Shown here: in pieces, positions 10,647 through 21,700 of the stretch | How positions within the stretch are numbered: the first letter of the stretch is position 1 | How the letters are laid out: each line of letters opens with the position of its first letter | Position numbers and translations under genes: made by a program | Source of the DNA: Vicia villosa | Lineage: Eukaryota > Streptophyta > Magnoliopsida > Fabales > Fabaceae | Direction of reading: 5' to 3' | DNA length: 64,000 nucleotides | NCBI RefSeq assembly: GCF_029867415.1 | Contig: NC_081181.1 | Location: 77,038,144-77,102,143, forward strand | Notes under the pieces: model-generated | Database searches by the model: none | The model's input: only the letters and a program-made list of their open reading frames with translations | What the model was told of the DNA's origin: nothing

Positions 10647-11990
10647 ATGGCTCCCGCTACCAGAGATTATGTCCGGATCAACATTTCAACAGTACCATCT
10701 GAACTTAAGGACTTAATATCAGAGTTTTCCAGAAATGCTCAATTCACTGAAAAGCATGGTCACCTACTCCATTTGGTTACCTCAAAATTTGAAGAAGACA
10801 TGATACGGGTCCTATTCCAGTTCTTTGACCCCGAACATCATTGTTTTGCATTCCCTGATTACCAGCTAGTACCCACTTTGGAAGAGTTCTCTGAACTGAT
10901 TGGGTTACCTGTTCGAGATCAATTACCTTTCACTGGTTTAGAAAAGATTCCAAAACCTGAAATCATTGCTGCTGCCTTACATTTGCGAAAATCAGAAATC
11001 GAGTCCAATTGGGAAACAAAGAGTGCAGTCAAGGGTTTGCTTGCTAAGTTCTTAATGGAAAAGGCTCGATTACTACTAAAAAACAGAAGTTACCTAGCTT
11101 TTGAAGAAGTTGTGGCTCTTTTGATCTATGGGTTGGTTTTATTCCCTAATCCCGACCAGTTCATAAGTGTGCACATTATCAACATTTTCTTAACCCGTAA
11201 TCCGGTACCTACTTTACTGGGAGACATACTACATTCTTTACACACTCGTACTATGAAGAAACGAGGAACTCTTATGTGCTGTGTACCACTACTGGCTAAA
11301 TGGTTTACATTACACCTTCCCCGATCAGTGTTGAGAAACAAACAAAGGATGCAATGGTCTCGCAGGATTATGTCTTTATCTCATTCAGATATTCGGTGGA
11401 ACAACTTCTTTCAAAGAGACATCACTCTCACTGACCATTGTGGAGAGTACCCTAATGTGCCACTACTTGGCATCAAGGGAGGCATCACTTACAACCCCTC
11501 TTTAGCTTTGCGCCAATTTGGATATGCACGAAGAAACGGTCCTCATGACATGATTATCCGTGGCATTGTGCTCGACTACGAAGATGATTCCCAAAGATAT
11601 CAACGAAGGTTTATACATGCGTGGGGCAGTGTCTACAAAGTAGAAAGAAAAACTTTAGGACAATGGACCTCTATTCCTATGAAGCCTTACCTCAAATGGG
11701 TGAGGGCTCGTGCTCAGAAACTCATCATGCTATATCCCTCTATTCTACCTGTGACTATTGAGCCAGAAATCGAAGGGGACGAACCTCGAGTTATTCTACA
11801 TCCGGACATGCCAACTGACCTAGAAGAGCTGCGGAAATCTTGGGTTCAACTAAGAGAAGAAAGAGACACCTTCAAAGCACACTGTCAAGACTATGAGAGG
11901 AAAGTGTTGGAGCTCACCAGACAACTCCAGGAAGCACAGCAGATCAACATGTTCCTGGGTGCAAAGAGAAAGCGTCCATGGGAGGCTTGA
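10647..11990 (+). CDS. Ogre ORF1 protein (extra ORF before gag)
   Basis: About 447 residues, intact. Ogre/Tat elements carry an additional ORF between primer site and gag whose function is not established; the same domain type occurs in many plant proteins annotated only as domain of unknown function. The protein begins MAPATRDYVRIN and has a largely helical core with LIGLPV near residue 90. Short motifs such as WFTLHLP and LGIKGGITYNP follow, then a C-terminal coiled coil (about residues 395-440, rich in E/R/L heptads) ending KRKRPWEA, a possible basic nuclear signal. I chose the ATG at 10647 because the frame upstream has no ATG and an acceptor-like ttgcag lies just before it. It is the only undamaged frame of element A, while gag and pol carry several stops. 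It could be read from a spliced message. Confidence 0.75.
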   Translation: MAPATRDYVRINISTVPSELKDLISEFSRNAQFTEKHGHLLHLVTSKFEEDMIRVLFQFFDPEHHCFAFPDYQLVPTLEEFSELIGLPVRDQLPFTGLEKIPKPEIIAAALHLRKSEIESNWETKSAVKGLLAKFLMEKARLLLKNRSYLAFEEVVALLIYGLVLFPNPDQFISVHIINIFLTRNPVPTLLGDILHSLHTRTMKKRGTLMCCVPLLAKWFTLHLPRSVLRNKQRMQWSRRIMSLSHSDIRWNNFFQRDITLTDHCGEYPNVPLLGIKGGITYNPSLALRQFGYARRNGPHDMIIRGIVLDYEDDSQRYQRRFIHAWGSVYKVERKTLGQWTSIPMKPYLKWVRARAQKLIMLYPSILPVTIEPEIEGDEPRVILHPDMPTDLEELRKSWVQLREERDTFKAHCQDYERKVLELTRQLQEAQQINMFLGAKRKRPWEA

Positions 11991-12013
11991 GGAATCCTTT
12001 ATTTTCTTTATTT

Positions 12014-12084
12014 TGTAAGCCCGAAAGAGGCAAAGAAAAAGAAAAAAAAATAAAAAAAAGAAAAGGAAAAAAAAAGAAATAAAT
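12014..12084 (+). other. Purine-rich tract between ORF1 and gag
   Basis: Almost uninterrupted A and G (gaaaaagaaaaaaaa-like runs) lie just after the ORF1 stop. Minus-strand element C has similar purine tracts on its sense strand upstream of gag (47938-48020) and near 45850-45945. Role unknown; a central plus-strand primer or a slippage-prone tract are possibilities. Confidence 0.5.
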
Positions 12085-12211
12085 TGTTTGACTAATAAAT
12101 GTTTGTTTCTCTTTTGTTTTAACAAATCTAAATTCTAAGATCCTTGAAAACATTGCATATGCATCTCATTCATAAACATTGCATAACAGGTTCACATAAC
12201 AGGTGTCTCAT

Positions 12212-12231
12212 CTCCTCGCTGTTTATTTCAG
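12212..12231 (+). promoter_or_regulatory. Splice-acceptor-like sequence before gag
   Basis: ctcctcgctgtttatttcag ends nine bases before the gag ATG. The identical 20 nt occurs in element B on the minus strand (35630-35649), four bases before its gag ATG. A pyrimidine-rich run ending in CAG fits a 3' splice site. Confidence 0.5.
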
Positions 12232-12240
12232 TTAAAAGGG

Positions 12241-13752
12241 ATGGATTCCGAAACAAGCGTCAAGAATCTCGAAGCACAGAACGCCCAAGTTCAGATAGCA
12301 ATTCTGGAGCTAGCAAAGGGGCAACAAGAATTGAAAGCCCTGATAATCAAAAAGAAAAAGAAGTCCAAAGGATCTGTAGGCTTAAGTCACCTGACAAGAA
12401 AGGTCAAAATCCCAGTCAAGAGGTCCAAAAAGGCACCGATCCCTGAAACAGTCGGTGAAGGTGATCGAGAAGACAATCACAGCAACCAGGGTTCTGCCAA
12501 ACCCTCTCTCTCTTCTAACGAAGAAGATGATCATTCCGAAGACGGGCAGGGTGATGACAAATACCAGTAGTTGGAAGAACGCATGAAAGCTATGGAGATA
12601 CAAAAAATACCTGGTTTAGACTTCAATGATCTTGGGCTAGTCTCAGATAATGTTATCCCTCCAAAGTTCAAAGTTCCTGTCTTTGCAAAGTATGATGGAG
12701 TTTCTTGCCCAAAACTACATCTGAGATCCTATGTGAGGAAGATACTACCTCATACAGCAAATAACAAATTATGGATTCATTTCTTCCAGGAAAGTCTGTC
12801 GGGTACACAACTCGAGTGGTACTACCAACTGGAAAGTGCAAAAGTTCACACCTAGGAAGCTTTGGCTGCTGCTTTCTACAAACAGTATCAATACAACGCT
12901 GACCTTGCACCAACCCGTACTCAACTACGGGGCATGTCTATGGCACCAAAAGAAAGTTTCAAAGGGTATGCACAAAAGTGGAGAGATCTGGCTGGAAGGG
13001 TTCAACCACCCTTATCTGATCGCGAGCTGGTCGACATGTTCATGGGCACTTTAACTGGCCCTTTCTACAGTCATTTGCTGGGAAGCTCATCATCAGGTTT
13101 CACTGATCTGATATTAACTGCAGAGCGTGTCGAAAGCGGTACTCAAAATGGAAAAATTCAAATAAGCTCCTCCTCTGGTACTACAAAGAGGCCCATCAGT
13201 GGGAGAAATGAAGTCAATACAATGCACAGTCAGAAAAGTCGCAAAAGTGAGCATCACCAATCTGTGGGAGCTGTTCTGATCTCTGCATCTGCACCTCAAA
13301 AAGATCAGCCACCGAAGTATACGCGTCGACCAGGTGCACCAAGAAGAAACTTCACCAGAATCAATATGCCAATCTCTCAAGCATTGCAGCATTTGTTAAA
13401 AGCAAATCTGATCACATTGAAAGACCCTCCAAAGAATGTCAACACATCCTCTCCGAGTTATCGCCCCGATGCAACATGTGCATACCATTCTAACTATCCA
13501 GGACATGACGCAGATCACTGTTGGGCCCTGAAAAATAAAATACAAGACATGATAGATGCTGGGGAAATTGAATTCGATCCTCCAGAGACTCCAAATGTCA
13601 TCACTGCACCTATACCGAAGCACGACAAGACCATTAATGCTATCATAGACACTGTTTACATCTATGATGTGAGAGAATTGTCAACTCCACTCCTTGAAGT
13701 CCAAAGAAAGCTAATCCGAGCTGGTTTCTTTCCAGGTTGTGACCCTGATTGA
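12241..13752 (+). pseudogene. gag: Ogre gag, broken by three stops
   Basis: Capsid/nucleocapsid polyprotein of element A. The frame starts MDSETSVKNLEAQ with a short coiled-coil-like region and a Lys-rich stretch. The capsid part contains WIHFFQESLSGTQLEWYY and AAAFYKQYQYN, and a nucleocapsid-like end follows. That end has the motif C-x2-H-x5-H-x4-C (CAYHSNYPGHDADHC, from 13477), preceded by the conserved ISQALQHLL segment and followed by LKNKIQDMIDAG. This C/H spacing differs from the usual CX2CX4HX4C retroviral knuckle. In-frame stops lie at 12568-12570 (TAG), 12853-12855 (TAG) and 13750-13752 (TGA); the reading frame is otherwise continuous into the protease. Cannot be functional as it stands. 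Confidence 0.85.
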
Positions 13753-15552
13753 TTTTATTGTGCACACCTACTCAATGGTTGTGAGAATCTGAAAATAGGA
13801 ATTCAAAAGTGGATGGATCGCCGTATCATTATGTTTGAAAGGCTCCCTTCTATGGACGATTTATGCAAAGTTTTTGCATATGGGATGAGAATAGAGGACG
13901 TCTCAGTGGTTTCTAACATACGATTGAAAATCCCTACCAAAACCCCTTTCAAAATTTCTGCTGCACCCAAAGTGGCATCAGTAATCATTACCAGTCCGGC
14001 TCCATTTCCATACTCCTCAGAAAAAGCTGTCCCGTGGAGTTATGACACTAATGTTTATGTCCATGGAGTTAAGCAAGACACCTTGACTGAAGAGGCCATA
14101 AATTTTACTACTCCAACTATTGATAATATTGTGGGTACTAGTAAGATTACGAGAAGTGGAAGGATCTTTTCACCAGAAATTTCTCCAAATGTTGCTATTA
14201 ATCCAGTCCAGGTCCCAGTTCCTAATCAAGATATCAACGCTCGAGGCAAAGAGCCACTAGTTGAACCAGTTCAAATACCGGTGGAAGTCACTGTTGAAGA
14301 TCCGTCGAAGCAAGAAATGGAGGAAATATTTAAAATCATCTGCAAAAGTTATTACAATATTGTCGAACAACTGGGTCACAGTGCTTCAAAAATCTCAATG
14401 CTGTCTATGCTAAAATATTCAGAAGCTCATGCCAAGGCCGTGATGAAGTTCCTGAAAGCTGCCCATGTACCACAGGAGATTTCGGTCGATCAATTCGAAA
14501 ATTGTGTTGCCAATCTAACAGTGAATAATGGTCTCGGTTTCTCTGATGTTGATTTAACCCCTGCTGGGAAAAATCACAATAAAGCCCTGCACATCTCTAT
14601 TGAATGTAACGACACCACTCTGTCTCATGTGCTGGTGGACAACTGTTCCTCTTTGAACGTATTACCAAAAGCAGTACTGGAAAAACTTGACTTCGAAGGA
14701 GTTGTGTTACAACCAAGCGATGTTGTGGTAAGAGCCTTCGACGGGTCAACAAGAACAGTGTACGGAAAGGTGAAGCTCCCAATCAGAGTGGGCTCTCAGA
14801 TCTTTGATTCTACCTTTTACGTAATGGAAATTCACCCAGCATATTCCTGTTTACTAGGACGCCTATGGATACATGGGGCAAACGCTGTAACTTCTACCCT
14901 GCATCAGAAGTTAAAGTATCCGGTAAAAGGCAAGGTCGTCACAGTTTATGGCGAAGAAGAATATGTGGTTAGCCACCTGAGTAACTCCAAGTATGTTGAG
15001 ATGGATGGAGAATTCATCGAAACTCCCTGCCAATCTTTTGAGGTGGTCCCTCCAGATGTCTCTACTGCCAAACATATTTCTGCTACAACTGCTACAAAAA
15101 TAACTCCAACTATGGCTTCTCTCAAAGAAGCCAAAGCTGTGATCGAAGAAGGTGGTTGCACAGTATGGGGACAGCTCCTCGATGTACCTTACAAGTTCGA
15201 TAAGCTAGGTCTGGGCTATGCTAATGGAACTCAAAAGAACGATCAAAGTCCTCGTTCTGGAGGATTAATGTCACATTTCATCAGCCAAGGAGTGAATGCT
15301 ATTGAAGACGATGGAGTGTTTTTGAATCATATTATTCAGCAATATCCAAATGAAATTCCACCTGTTTCCATGGAAGTTTGGGATACTTTGGGAGAACCAA
15401 GCGGCGGGTATGATTTTCTAGTAAAATACACTGCACCTCAGAGTTCTTTTATTGCCATTGAAGACATCGTCCCAACTGGATGGGGTGATCAGTTTGAAGA
15501 TTGCAAAAGTTTCACAATTTCCATCACTGAGCAATATAAAAAGTCCACCTAG
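13753..15552 (+). pseudogene. Ogre protease region (gag-pro continuation)
   Basis: Same frame as gag. It reads from GCENLKIGIQKWMDRR through a spacer to a retropepsin-like domain at about 14560-14950. The active-site region reads VLVDNCSSLNVLPK with the Asp codon at 14638-14640; the third position of the usual D-T/S/N-G triad is Cys (TGT), so the enzyme is probably dead. The second hallmark CLLGRLWIHGANAV matches the (I)LGR flap/helix region of retropepsins. After the protease the frame enters a linker with a repeated EVWDTLGEPSG module, then hits TAG at 15550 after a one-base frame change near 15535 in a run of five A. Confidence 0.8.
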
Positions 15553-15840
15553 TCCAAAAGAAGTCTGGGATACACTAGGAGAACCAAGTGGTAAGTATGA
15601 ATTTATGGTGAAGTATTATGCTCCCCTGAGCTCGCAGATCGCTATTGAAGACATCACCCCAACTGGATGGGACAACCATTTCGAAGACAATATGACATTC
15701 ACAAGCCCTGTCGCTCCTGAAGAAGTCTGGGAAACTCCAAATAATGAGAATGATTTCCTGACGCAGTACACTGCTCCCTAGAATGCACAAGTCTCCCTCA
15801 AAGACATCATTCCAACTGGATGGGATGATCTTATCGGGTA
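15373..15840 (+). repeat. Three tandem protein repeats (EVWDTLGEPSG module)
   Basis: Modules start at 15373, 15560 and 15722. They share EVW(D/E)T, then Y.F.VKY.AP.SS, then IAIEDI.PTGW (the third reads VSLKDIIPTGW). Repeat 1 is in the gag-pro frame, repeats 2 and 3 one frame over, so a single-base insertion lies between them. Repeat 3 has TAG at 15779-15781 where repeat 1 has CAG (15439-15441). These are linker repeats between protease and RT; function unknown. Confidence 0.75.
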
Positions 15841-16012
15841 TCTCGCTCAGCCAACAGAAGTATCTCAGCCTGGGCTCTCGTATCCAGCAGAGTATCTTGC
15901 TCATCCCGAAGGATCAACAACTCATTTCCCCACCAAAGAAATCAATGCCGTGGAAGACGAAGAAGACAACTGCAACTGGAGCAGCTGGGTATTCCCTACT
16001 CACAACAATTGA
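15553..16012 (+). pseudogene. Shifted end of the gag-pro frame
   Basis: Continuation of the linker in the second frame. It holds repeats 2 and 3, a TAG at 15779, then YLAQPTEVSQPGLSYPAEYL, a segment KEINAVEDEEDNCNWSSW typical of the end of Ogre gag-pro, and a TGA at 16010-16012. This matches the known arrangement in which gag-pro ends before an intron and RT follows. Confidence 0.6.
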
Positions 16013-16322
16013 TTGAACAACTGGGAAGCTGAGGAGGTGATCTCCTTTGATCAGGAGGAAATGCAATTTCCTGTTTTCGTTGTTTATATGTTCAAAGATA
16101 AAAATGGTTCCTGTACTATCGAACCATGAACTTAAAAGCCAGGTGCCTAGCCCGAAGCACACTGGTCCTTTTTATAAGGGTTTGTCATATCATGATCATG
16201 TTCATTCAATAAAATCATGGGACGTTTGCATATTCAAATTTTGTGATCCTTTTTTCTTTCTTTGCTTTCATTCATTTTCAAATAGCTATGTGTTCTTACA
16301 CACACCCACATAATAAATGCAG
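16013..16322 (+). other. Spacer, probable Ogre intron between protease and RT
   Basis: A 310-bp non-coding stretch, T-rich in its second half, lies between the gag-pro stop and the first clear RT-side peptide. Candidate acceptors are ...ttttcaaatag at about 16285 and ...aataaatgcag at 16322. Ogre elements are known to splice an intron between protease and RT. I cannot place the donor. Confidence 0.5.
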
Positions 16323-17883
16323 ATTCACATTCACTCTGGATCCTGTTGATAACAATTCTGCTATTGCCAGTCATGACTTTGAAAATCTGATTTACCAAAC
16401 TGAGGACGAAAGTGAGGAAGATTGTGAAGTACCAAGGGAACTTGCAAGACTATTAGAACAAGAAGAAAAAACTATACAGCCGCATGAGGAACCAATTGAG
16501 GTTATCAACTTGGGCAGTGACGAAGAAAAGAAAGAAGTCAAGATAGGGGCTGATCTAGAAGACAGTATCAAGCAAAGACTGATTCAAATGTTACAAGACT
16601 ACCTTGAGATATTCGCCTGGTCCTATGAAGATATGCCTGGCCTTGACACGGATATTGTGGTTCATCGCCTGCCAATCAAAGAAGGTAGCACTCCACTTAA
16701 GCAGAAGCTGCGAAGAAGTAGGCCCGATATGTCCAAGAAGATCAAAGACGAGGTTGAAAAGCAATTCAATGCTGGCTTTCTGAAAGTTGTGAGTTATCCT
16801 CCATGGATAGCTAACATCGTGCCTGTGCCTAAAAAAGACGGGAAAGTCAAAATGTGTGTAGACTACAGAGATCTGAATCCGGCAAGCCCCAAAGATGATT
16901 TCCCTTTACCTCACATTGATGTACTAGTTGACAATAATGCCAAATGCAAGGTATTCTCCTTTATGGATGGATTCTCAGGGTACAATCAAATCAAAATGGC
17001 GCCCGAATACATGGAAATAACAACCTTCACAACACCCTGGGGAACCTTTTGTTACAAAGTAATGCCCTTTGGTTTAAAGAATGCAGGAGCAACATATTAG
17101 CGTGCAATGGTAGCTCTGTTCCATGATATGATTCATCAAGAAATAGAGGTTTATGTCGATGATATGATTGCAAAGTCCAACACCGAAGAAGAACATCTGG
17201 GTCATCTGCACAAGCTGTTTGACAGACTCAAGAAGTACAGGTTGCGACTGAATCCGAACAAGTGTACATTTGGAGTAAGATCCGGTAAACTCTTAGGTTT
17301 TATCGTCAGCAGCAAGGGTATTGAAGTTGATCCTGCCAAGGTCAAAGCCATTCGAGAAATGCCCATACCCCGTACCGAGAAACAAGTAAGAGGATTCTTG
17401 GGACGTCTGAACTATATAGCCAGATTTATTACCCATATGACTACTACTTGTGTGCCAATCTTCAAATTGTTGAAGAAAGATCAAGTGGAAAGATGGAACG
17501 ACAAATGCCAATTAGCCTTTGATAAAATCAAAGAATATCTTCAAAAACCACCAATCTTGTTACCTCCAGTGGAAGGAAGACCTCTGATAATGTACCTAAC
17601 AGTGTTAGAAGATTCAATGGGGTGTGTACTGGGGCAACATGACGAGTCTGGCCGAAAAGAGCATGCAATCTACTATCTTAGCAAAAAGTTTACCGATTGT
17701 GAAACAAGATACTCACTACTCGAGAAAACTTGCTGTGCCTTAGCATGGGCGGCTCGCCGACTAAGACAGTATATGCTAAACCATACTACTTTCCTGATCT
17801 CCAAAATGGATCCTATCAAGTATGTGTTCGAAAAACCTGCTCTCTCTGGAAGAATAGCAAGATGGCAAATGATTTTAACATAG
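16323..17883 (+). pseudogene. Ogre reverse transcriptase and RNase H
   Basis: Ty3/gypsy RT followed by the retroviral-type RNase H. In order: an acidic N-terminal extension (QPHEEPIEVINLG); RT motifs PPWIANIVPVPKKDGKVKMC, VDYRDLNPASPKDDFPLPHI and FMDGFSGYNQIKM (first catalytic Asp near 16966); MPFGLKNAGATY; YVDD at 17152-17163; thumb and connection LGRLNYIARFI; then the RNase H start PLIMYLTVLEDSMGCVLGQ with ALAWAARRLRQYML. Stops interrupt it at 17098-17100 (TAG, at the position of the conserved Gln of Y-Q-R-A-M) and 17881-17883 (TAG). Otherwise one frame, continuous with the next feature. Confidence 0.9.
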
Positions 17884-18763
17884 TATGACATCCAGTACAC
17901 TTCACAAAAAGCGATCAAAGGAAGTGTGGTAGCTGATCATTTGGCTCATCAAGCAGTGGATGATTATCAAGCGTTGAACTTTGACTTCCCAGATGAAGAT
18001 ATTATGCTAGTTACTGACTACAAACAACCAGGACCAGAGGAAGGACCCGAGCCAGGATCCCGATGGACTATGGTTTTTGATGGAGCTTCTAATGCACTTG
18101 GCAATGGCATCGGAGCTGTGATCGTTTCTCCTACAGGAGGACATACACCATTCACTGCCAGATTATGCTTCAACTACACTAACAATATAGCCGAGTATGA
18201 AGCATGTATTCTGGGTCTCAAAGCTGCAATTGATCTAAGAATCAAGTTCCTGGAGGTCTACGGAGACTCGACGCTTGTAATTTATCAAGTCAAAGAGGAA
18301 TGGGACACGAAGCACCCGAATCTAATTCCATACAAAGAATATGTGCTGAGTTCGATTCCTTACTATGAAGAAATCACTTTTGAACACATCCCGCGCGAAG
18401 AAAATCAATTGGCTGATGCCTTAGATACCATGTCATCCATGTTCAAAGTCAGGTGGGACAATGAGGCGCCAATGATCACCATTTACAGACAGGATGAACC
18501 AGCCTATTGCAATGAGATTGATACCAAAGGAATGGATGAAAAACCTTGGTTCCATGAAGTAAAAAGATATCTCGAAGTCCAAGAATACCCTGAAGGGGCA
18601 TCCATTAACGATAGAAAGTTTCTAAGAAGATTTGCTGCCAAATTCTTTCTAAGTAATGGAATCCTGTACAAACGCAACCATGACTCGACTTTGCTTCGTT
18701 GTGTGAACAAGACGGAAGCGGAACAGAACATGGAAGATATACACGATGGTGCCTTTGGTACGG
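17884..18763 (+). pseudogene. Archaeal-type RNase H and start of integrase, truncated
   Basis: The second, archaeal-like RNase H that marks the Tat/Ogre lineage. It shows WTMVFDGASNALGNGIGAV (first Asp), NNIAEYEACILGLKAAIDL (Glu), LEVYGDSTLVIYQV (Asp) and HIPREENQLADALDTMSSM. A linker and the beginning of the integrase zinc-binding region follow (LYKRNHDSTLLRC, then DIHDGAFGT). The sequence breaks at about 18763 in the middle of the HHCC domain and unrelated DNA follows. The integrase catalytic core, 3' UTR and 3' LTR are missing. Confidence 0.85.
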
Positions 18764-21700
18764 CATAAAACCAAATCGGAAAGAAAATTCTAACAGAAAC
18801 TCACCACCAGATAAACTCTAGAAGGAAGATATTAATAACAGAAATTAGAAGAGGAAAAATTCTGAGGAAAAAAGGGCATAACAGAAAATGGGATTCAACG
18901 ACGAAGTTCACAGAAAAAAACTCAGAAAAATTGCAGGGGAATCCATAAAGAAAAAAACAGATAACAGAAAAAGGAGATGTAACTAACCTCTGATTCTTCA
19001 TCGTCATCAATCACCACTCAACAACCTTGAATCTTCACCACAGAACCTCTCTCTCGATTCATCACAACCAAATCCTCTCTTCACACCTCTAAGAAATATT
19101 GGCAGAACCTCCTTCACAATTCTTCATTAATCATCGCTGAATTTCCACCTTCAATCCTGGACAATTCTTTAACAAGATTCAAGAATTTAACAGAAGAGAG
19201 GAGATCAGAAAACACATCACAAGAAGGATTCATAACAGAAAAGGAAAAGAAAAAACCAGGTTCAGGAAATCTTCACGAGAGAAATTGGGATGAAAAGAAT
19301 CTGTAACAGAAAACAAAAAGAATTCAGAAATCGAAAACAGAACATGTAACCGAAAATATAACAAACTTCTTCAAACTCTGTCCTTCGATCTTCATCACAA
19401 CATCTTCAACAGCTTCGATCTTCATCTTCATTCATTCAATCAAGAGAACTAAATCGTCACCAACTTCAAATCCTCTTCAATCCTCTGAATCGAGCCACAC
19501 AAAAAACTCTGTTCATAAAACTTCTTCGTGATTCAATTCAACAAAGGCACAACATCTTCACCGCATCTCCAATCATCATCAAAGAAACTCAAAAAAAAAG
19601 ATTCAATCCATATCTTGAATCATCATCATCTTCGCCAACATTTCGAGAATCAAATTTACAATTCATTTTCATCTTCATATGCGCAATAACAACAATCCAA
19701 CATCATCATCTCCGATTCATTATTCAGACGCAACGACTTCACATCTTCACCTGTATCAACAACAACATCAAAAAACATTCTCAAAGGCAATCGGGAATAA
19801 TAAGGAGAAGTTTGCTGAAAAAGAAATTATCGATCTAAGAAGATCATTGAGAGACGAATAGAGAAAGTAGATCGGTGATGAAAGAGAAAGCGAACCGGAG
19901 AGACGAAGGTCGCCTGTTTGTTTGGTTCACGATGACGGAATGAAGCTCCGATTGGAAAAGAGATGGCAAGTCGCCGCCACGCCAATTGTCGAAGAAGGCG
20001 AGGACTGCGTTGTCGCAGTGAGTTGAGAGAGAGACAAGCGTTGTTCCGGCCACGAGGAAGAAGGAGAGGATGAGCGTGAAGTCCAAAGGTCACATGTCTC
20101 TTTAACCTAATTCCTATTTCAATTCAAATTTGCATTAATTTTAAGTTTAGTCATAATAATTGAGTCATTAAGGGGAATAATTTGTTTGTTAATATGGATT
20201 AAATTCAATTAAATCTGATGCAAATTGAATCAATAATTGGTAAACTCGGATGGATCAATTCAATAGCCATGGGCCTCACACGAAAATTAGAGTCCACACC
20301 CATAATGAGCCCATGCTGCATCTTTTCTGGCAGAAAACTATGAACAAAAACTTGTTGGGCTCAATCTTCTGGGCTGCAACGCCCCATTTCCTAGACTGCA
20401 CCATAATTTCTAGTATACCCCCAGGATTAGGTAGTTTTTTTGTTTAATTTTGTTTCCTTCACAATTTTGATTGGTAATTCGTATTTTAGTTCATATAAAA
20501 AATGTGAAAAAATATATTTTAAATACTTTAGGGTGTTTAGATAATTTTGATATTTTTTGTAGAATTTAAGAGATTGTTTTAGTATTTTAATCTAGAGTTT
20601 TTCTCAAGTATGTTCGCAATTGTTTCGGTTTGGATACCTTGTACGATTGAATTTGATTGAGCGACTTGTAAACTGATTTTTGTCAACATTTTTTGTGTGT
20701 ATTCAGTATAGATACATATGTTTCCATATATTGAAAACCAACTTCTGATTTTTTTTTTTTGGTAGGGTTTTAAGATAGTTTCTTTAGCACTCGATGCTTG
20801 TACACTCTTGGACGATGTATGCTTGTTTTTACTCATAAGTGAGGATGCCTTGGTGAAATATTTTTGAAACCTTTCTAGGACATTATAGGGGATGTTTAGA
20901 GGTCTTATGACCTGAGTTGTGATTTTTGACTTTGCTTGAATTTTTCATTTCACATGTAAACGCCTTTGTTTTTTGTTAACGATTGTATGATAACTTGTGC
21001 GATTGATTTGTGATTTTGTGTAAACCTCTTGACATGATTCCATGATAGTCTAGACACCGTTTAGAGGTTATTAACCACTGACTTGTATCATTTGTTCATT
21101 TTGTTTCTAACTTCATTCACAATTTGAATTTGTTTAGCTAGTTTGACCTAGTTTTGTCTAGTTTCCGTTAGAACTTTGTGTTGCTTCAATCTAATTGATT
21201 CATAAGGATTAAAATAGGATATTAGAACTATAAATGCATTGGTATGCTACTGACCCTATCTTAGTTCATGTCTTCATATGCTTTTTGTCTTGACTAATCG
21301 ATATATGTTTGCTAATGGTTAAGTAACGATCCATGCAATACTTTGGCAATTTCTTGTGAATATTTTTGTGAGATGCCATGATGCTTTGTGTTTGATTTAG
21401 GACACTCATTTTCTTGATTTTCTACTTCCCTAGTGCTTTACTATCTCATTCTCATGCTTTGCCTCTTCTTACATACTTTGATAGTGGTTGGTTTAAGGGG
21501 CGATGATTGTTCGTTCTTCCTCCACCTTTTGTGGATTGTTTTCCTTTGGGATTCATTGTGATTAGTCTCTCTTAGGAGTAGACTTGGTTAGGGACTTCAT
21601 TAAGTCACCTACCATGGGCTTCACTTGCTTTTACCTTTGCTTATCTTTTACTATATGCTTATCATGTTCCCTTTGGGTGGTGACTTCAATCTTCATTAAG

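Larger units (their letters stand above)
6575..18763 (+). mobile_element. Ogre-type Ty3/gypsy element A, truncated at both ends
   Basis: Order: partial LTR, primer-binding site, ORF1, gag, protease, spacer/intron, RT, RNase H, archaeal-type RNase H, then a break. This order and the extra ORF1 identify the Tat/Ogre lineage. No target-site duplication can be checked because both ends are lost. Confidence 0.85.

Noticed and set aside
11850..12153. Phe-rich minus-strand frames
   Set aside because: Antisense of the purine-rich tract after ORF1.
19679..20093. Short frames on both strands in LTR D
   Set aside because: Low-complexity tcttcatc-type leader; no shared frame with related LTRs.
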